Shown here one piece after another: positions 6,214 to 8,714 of a stretch of DNA of 8,714 nt. The stretch spans positions 1 through 8,714 of the forward strand of contig JAIVHN010000079.1 of NCBI GenBank assembly GCA_020201015.1. The letters are read 5' to 3'. Source of the stretch: Spirochaeta sp. (GTDB lineage: Bacteria > Spirochaetota > Spirochaetia > DSM-27196 > SLAA01). The position numbers were made by a program, and so were the translations under genes. Every line of letters begins with the position of its first letter. The first letter of the stretch is position 1. The notes under the pieces are model-generated. The model saw only the letters and a program-made list of their open reading frames with translations, was not told where the DNA came from and did not search any database.

Positions 6214-7284
6214 ATGGAAACAAAACGCATGTTGACCGGAGACCGTCCCACCGGTCGACTTCACTTGGGGCACTATGTCGGCTCAATTGCCAACCGTGTT
6301 ATGCTGCAGCATGAGTACGAGTGCTATTTTATAATTGCCGATCTTCACATGTTAACTACGCGGCCTGGTAAAAATGAAATTGAGAGCATTGCAGAAAACT
6401 CCCGCGAGATGGTGTTGGACTACCTTGCATGTGGCATAGACCCTGATAAATCTGTTATTTATTTGCAGTCGGCGGTACATGAGACCTACGAACTCAATCT
6501 TATCTTTGAGATGCTGGTCTCGGTGCCTCGGCTACAACGTCTGCCAAGTCTTAAGGATATGGCACGTGCCGCCGAGTTAACCGAGATGCCCTTTGGGCTT
6601 CTTGGTTACCCGGTACTGCAGTCGGCGGACATTCTTGCTCCACGGGCCCACATTGTCCCGGTCGGCAAGGATAACGAGGCGCATGTTGAGCTCACCCGCG
6701 AGATAGCGCGACGCTTCAACCATTTGTACGAGGATGTGTTTCCGGTGCCGGAGGTCCGTATCGGTTCAGTACCCACACTTGTGGGAACCGACGGCGCAGC
6801 AAAGATGTCGAAGTCCTTAGGCAATACCATTCTGCTGTCGGACGATGTCGCCACGGTAAATAAGAAGGTTGCTGGCATGTATACCGACCCCAATCGGATA
6901 CGTGCGGATGTACCCGGCCGCACCGAAGGCAACCCGGTTTTTTTGTATCACCATGCGTTTAACAGCAACAAGGTCGAGATTGCCGAACTCGAACAAAGAT
7001 ACCGAGCAGGAACGGTCGGCGACGTAGAGGTAAAGGAACGGCTCGCGCTTGCACTGAACTCCTTTCTGGACCCAATTCGTGAGCGTCGTGACGCGTTTGA
7101 GTCCCAAAGTGGGTTTGCCGATGAGGTCATCTATAACGGCACCTTGCGCATGCGAGAGGTCGCAGGTGAAACGCTGTCTGCGGCAAAGAAGGCCATGGGG
7201 CTCACAGGGGCCTGGAATCGCATTAGCCGTAAGGCCGAACAAGCGCGTAAGAAGCGGGAGAAAAACTCGGGTGCGGCCGTCTGA
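6214..7284 (+). CDS. trpS: Tryptophanyl-tRNA synthetase
   Basis: A 356-residue cytosolic class Ic aminoacyl-tRNA synthetase that charges tRNA-Trp with tryptophan using ATP. The N-terminus reads LTGDRPTGRLHLGHYVGS, with the HIGH-type signature HLGH at 17-20. The tryptophan pocket segment is GYPVLQSADIL (131-141), where D139 should contact the indole nitrogen. GKDNEAHVELTREIARRFN (151-169) is highly characteristic. The KMSKS signature is at 197-201. The C-terminal helical anticodon-binding part ends in a basic tail. ATG 6214 directly follows the TAA of the upstream gene with no gap; M6 (6229) is a possible alternative start. Length and motifs are normal for a housekeeping enzyme. The 3' end overlaps the next gene by 14 nt. 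Confidence 0.96.
   Translation: METKRMLTGDRPTGRLHLGHYVGSIANRVMLQHEYECYFIIADLHMLTTRPGKNEIESIAENSREMVLDYLACGIDPDKSVIYLQSAVHETYELNLIFEMLVSVPRLQRLPSLKDMARAAELTEMPFGLLGYPVLQSADILAPRAHIVPVGKDNEAHVELTREIARRFNHLYEDVFPVPEVRIGSVPTLVGTDGAAKMSKSLGNTILLSDDVATVNKKVAGMYTDPNRIRADVPGRTEGNPVFLYHHAFNSNKVEIAELEQRYRAGTVGDVEVKERLALALNSFLDPIRERRDAFESQSGFADEVIYNGTLRMREVAGETLSAAKKAMGLTGAWNRISRKAEQARKKREKNSGAAV
7256..7260 (+). promoter_or_regulatory. Ribosome binding site supporting GTG 7271
   Basis: GGGAG inside the 3' end of trpS stands 10 nt before GTG 7271. The frame is open back to 7079 within trpS, but those residues are a shadow reading of trpS. This site and the family-like N-terminus make GTG 7271 the best start of the glycosylase. 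Confidence 0.5.
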
Positions 7285-8122
7285 GCACACATCCCAGCCG
7301 ATCCCAGTTCTGAGCTCCAGCGAGGTTACAGAGTTCCAGCGCCTTATTCTGGAGTACTATCGTCGCTGTGGGCGTGTCTTCCCATGGCGAGAGAGCACAG
7401 ATCCTTACAGTATTTACGTCTCGGAAATCATGCTGCAACAAACCCAGACTGAGCGAGTAGTGCCAAAGTACTATGCGTTTCTTAGCGCCTTGCCGGACTG
7501 GCGTGCTCTTGCCAAGGCCGAGTTACGTCAGGTGCTCACACTCTGGAGCGGACTTGGTTACAATCGTCGTGCTCGTAACCTCAAGCGTGCTGCCGAGATT
7601 GTCGTGTGCGATTGCGATGGGCGGCTGCCGCGCGAGGAAGGTGCCTTGCGCGCGCTACCCGGTATTGGACCAGGAACGGCTGGCTCGCTGCAGGCCTTTG
7701 TTTACAATCTACCGGTAGTTTTTATTGAGACCAATATTCGTCGAGTGTTCTTGCATGTGTATTTTCCAGGTCGTAATGAAGTTAGTGATAAAGAAATTCT
7801 TCCTTTGGTTGCAGCCACTCTTTACACGGACTCACCTCGTGACTGGTACAATGCGCTTATGGATTACGGTGTATTTCTCAAGCGTGAGTTTGGTAATGCA
7901 AACATCCGCAGTCGCCATTACACCCGCCAGAGCACCTTTGCCGATTCAAACCGTCAGCTCCGCGGACGTTTACTTGCCACGTTACGTGACACCGAAGCAG
8001 CAGATGCTGGTGTGTTGTCTGCCGCCACCGGCTTTGAGTATGACCGGGTTACCTTTGCCCTGGATCAACTCTGTGCCGAGGGTTTTTTGGTCCAGGAGGG
8101 TGCGTTTTACCGGGTAAGTTAA
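7271..8122 (+). CDS. MutY-like A/G-specific adenine glycosylase, FeS-cluster-less type
   Basis: A 283-residue helix-hairpin-helix-GPD DNA glycosylase, by homology a base-excision repair enzyme that removes adenine mispaired with 8-oxoguanine. FPWRESTDPYSIYVSEIMLQ (37-56) plus QTQ carries the expected catalytic Glu (E52). LWSGLGYNRRARNL (91-104) and the hairpin LPGIGPGTAG (129-138) follow. Two active-site differences stand out: the residue that is Ser or Tyr in studied MutY enzymes is G135, and the catalytic Asp of the xDGN motif is Glu (E153 in FIETN). Where MutY and EndoIII carry four cluster cysteines after ALMDYG (196-201), this protein has HYTRQSTF and no cysteine, so no 4Fe-4S cluster. 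I recall a clade of HhH-GPD proteins with IETNIR and HYxxQS motifs, so this is probably a known variant. About 235-283 resembles a small winged helix; the NUDIX-like C-terminal domain of MutY is absent. It overlaps trpS by 14 nt. Confidence 0.85.
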   Translation: MRPSEHTSQPIPVLSSSEVTEFQRLILEYYRRCGRVFPWRESTDPYSIYVSEIMLQQTQTERVVPKYYAFLSALPDWRALAKAELRQVLTLWSGLGYNRRARNLKRAAEIVVCDCDGRLPREEGALRALPGIGPGTAGSLQAFVYNLPVVFIETNIRRVFLHVYFPGRNEVSDKEILPLVAATLYTDSPRDWYNALMDYGVFLKREFGNANIRSRHYTRQSTFADSNRQLRGRLLATLRDTEAADAGVLSAATGFEYDRVTFALDQLCAEGFLVQEGAFYRVS

Positions 8123-8714
8123 GCGCGAAGCACCAACTCTTCGGCACGGTGTATCAGTTCGGTATGTACCCGGAGCAGTTCGGCTTCATCCGCGGGACGC
8201 GCGCCTTCAATGTCGGCACAGACGCGAAATACTGGTTCGGTGCCTGATGGACGCATCCATATGAAACCTGCAGGCTTGCCTTCATCATCCTTAAAGAGAA
8301 TTTTCATCCCGCTACGCGCTGCACCCTGCCTGTAGGAAGGCCCCTCGCCGGAGCGTTCTTCGGCGCCAATATGATTTACCACTTCATAGCTTGAGAAGCC
8401 GTAGCGACTGTGAAACTCGTTCTTGGCCCGCTGCCACTCCTTGCGAAATACTGACTCGTAGGCATTTTTTAAGCTGGCGTAGTCCTGTGTGTGAAGTTGC
8501 ACAACGGCACGATCTTCGGTAACGCCGGTTGTGTTGAAGACAGGCAGTAGGTCAAGCAGCTCGGTGGGTTGTATGTTGCCGGCGGGGGGGGGAATGTTGA
8601 GCCGTTCGCACCAAGCCGCTACCGGTGATGTGTACGTGCGTGTGCGTGTTTGTGCAGCGTTGTCTGCGGGCGGCAAGAGTAGGCTAAGTATGGATCCCAC
8701 CGTAAGCAGTGGAT
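8119..8714 (-). CDS. Phosphoglucomutase/phosphomannomutase, C-terminal part (runs off the window)
   Basis: The last 197 residues of an alpha-D-phosphohexomutase, which interconverts hexose 1- and 6-phosphates (glucose or mannose). The frame is open to the window edge, so the active-site serine, metal-binding and sugar-binding domains lie outside; the GTG at 8700 is internal and not a start. The visible part contains LLDLLPVFNTTG and a long helical stretch with KNAYESVFRKEWQRAKNEF. It then has MKILFKDD and the C-terminal phosphate-binding loop RPSGTEPVFRV, which identifies the family. The style fits the long (about 600-residue) phosphomutases I associate with spirochaetes, but glucose or mannose preference cannot be told. 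A C9 run (coding strand) at 8584-8592 encodes Pro-Pro-Pro. The gene converges on the glycosylase gene and overlaps its stop codon by 4 nt; no terminator hairpin is seen between them. Confidence 0.9.
   Translation of the reverse strand, partial: PLLTVGSILSLLLPPADNAAQTRTRTYTSPVAAWCERLNIPPPAGNIQPTELLDLLPVFNTTGVTEDRAVVQLHTQDYASLKNAYESVFRKEWQRAKNEFHSRYGFSSYEVVNHIGAEERSGEGPSYRQGAARSGMKILFKDDEGKPAGFIWMRPSGTEPVFRVCADIEGARPADEAELLRVHTELIHRAEELVLRA
8584..8592. repeat. Nine-base G/C homopolymer inside the phosphomutase gene
   Basis: Nine consecutive G on the + strand (C9 in the coding sense) encode three prolines in the phosphomutase. This is the longest homopolymer I noticed in the window. Runs of this length are prone to slippage and to sequencing error. 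As written, the reading frame is intact across it. Confidence 0.9.

Noticed and set aside
7079..7270. An extended N-terminus of the glycosylase from GTG 7079
   Set aside because: It lies wholly within trpS in another frame and reads as low-complexity shadow sequence. GTG 7271 has a ribosome binding site and a family-like N-terminus.
1..8714. CRISPR arrays, tRNA/rRNA genes, insertion sequences, prophage or integration sites
   Set aside because: No spaced direct repeats, cloverleaf-like segments, transposase or integrase motifs, or terminal inverted repeats were seen on either strand. The genes are all ordinary housekeeping families.

Overview
The window reads as an ordinary bacterial chromosome segment of middling GC, with genes packed almost end to end and nearly all on the + strand. 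Nothing in it is mobile, viral, CRISPR-like or an RNA gene. The style of several proteins suggests a spirochaete (Spirochaetales, near Treponema/Spirochaeta): the long-type phosphomannomutase C-terminus, the TrpRS that starts with a GDRPTG motif, and a MutY-like protein without an iron-sulfur cluster. This placement is inference from remembered family resemblance, not from a search.

Layout. Positions 1-205 are upstream DNA with weak hairpins. Positions 206-643 encode a small PNPOx-fold (split-barrel) flavoprotein-like protein. Positions 711-5101 hold a pyruvate dehydrogenase complex cluster in the order E1-alpha (pdhA), E1-beta (pdhB), E2 (pdhC), E3 (lpdA). Positions 5140-8122 hold a tightly coupled trio: an AI-2E-family membrane protein, tryptophanyl-tRNA synthetase (trpS) and an FeS-less MutY-like DNA glycosylase. 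Positions 8119-8714 (minus strand) are the C-terminal part of a phosphoglucomutase/phosphomannomutase that runs off the window. It converges on the glycosylase gene, and the two stop codons share the palindrome TTAA.

How the genes work together. PdhA and PdhB would decarboxylate pyruvate with thiamine diphosphate, PdhC would pass the acetyl group to CoA through its lipoyl arm, and LpdA would reoxidise the lipoyl group with NAD+. As written, however, the second half of the operon is broken twice. pdhC changes frame at about 3107-3125, in its Ala-rich linker, and lacks the peripheral subunit-binding domain. lpdA changes frame at about 3944-3950 and lacks the stretch that carries the redox-active CxxxxC disulfide. 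Each lesion looks like the loss of roughly 150 nt (estimated from usual family lengths) with a change of frame, while the flanking domains are well conserved.

The most useful observations are these two paired lesions (assembly artefact or real and recent operon damage), the MutY-like enzyme with unusual active-site residues, and a nine-base C homopolymer inside the phosphomutase gene. I see no convincing undescribed system in the window.
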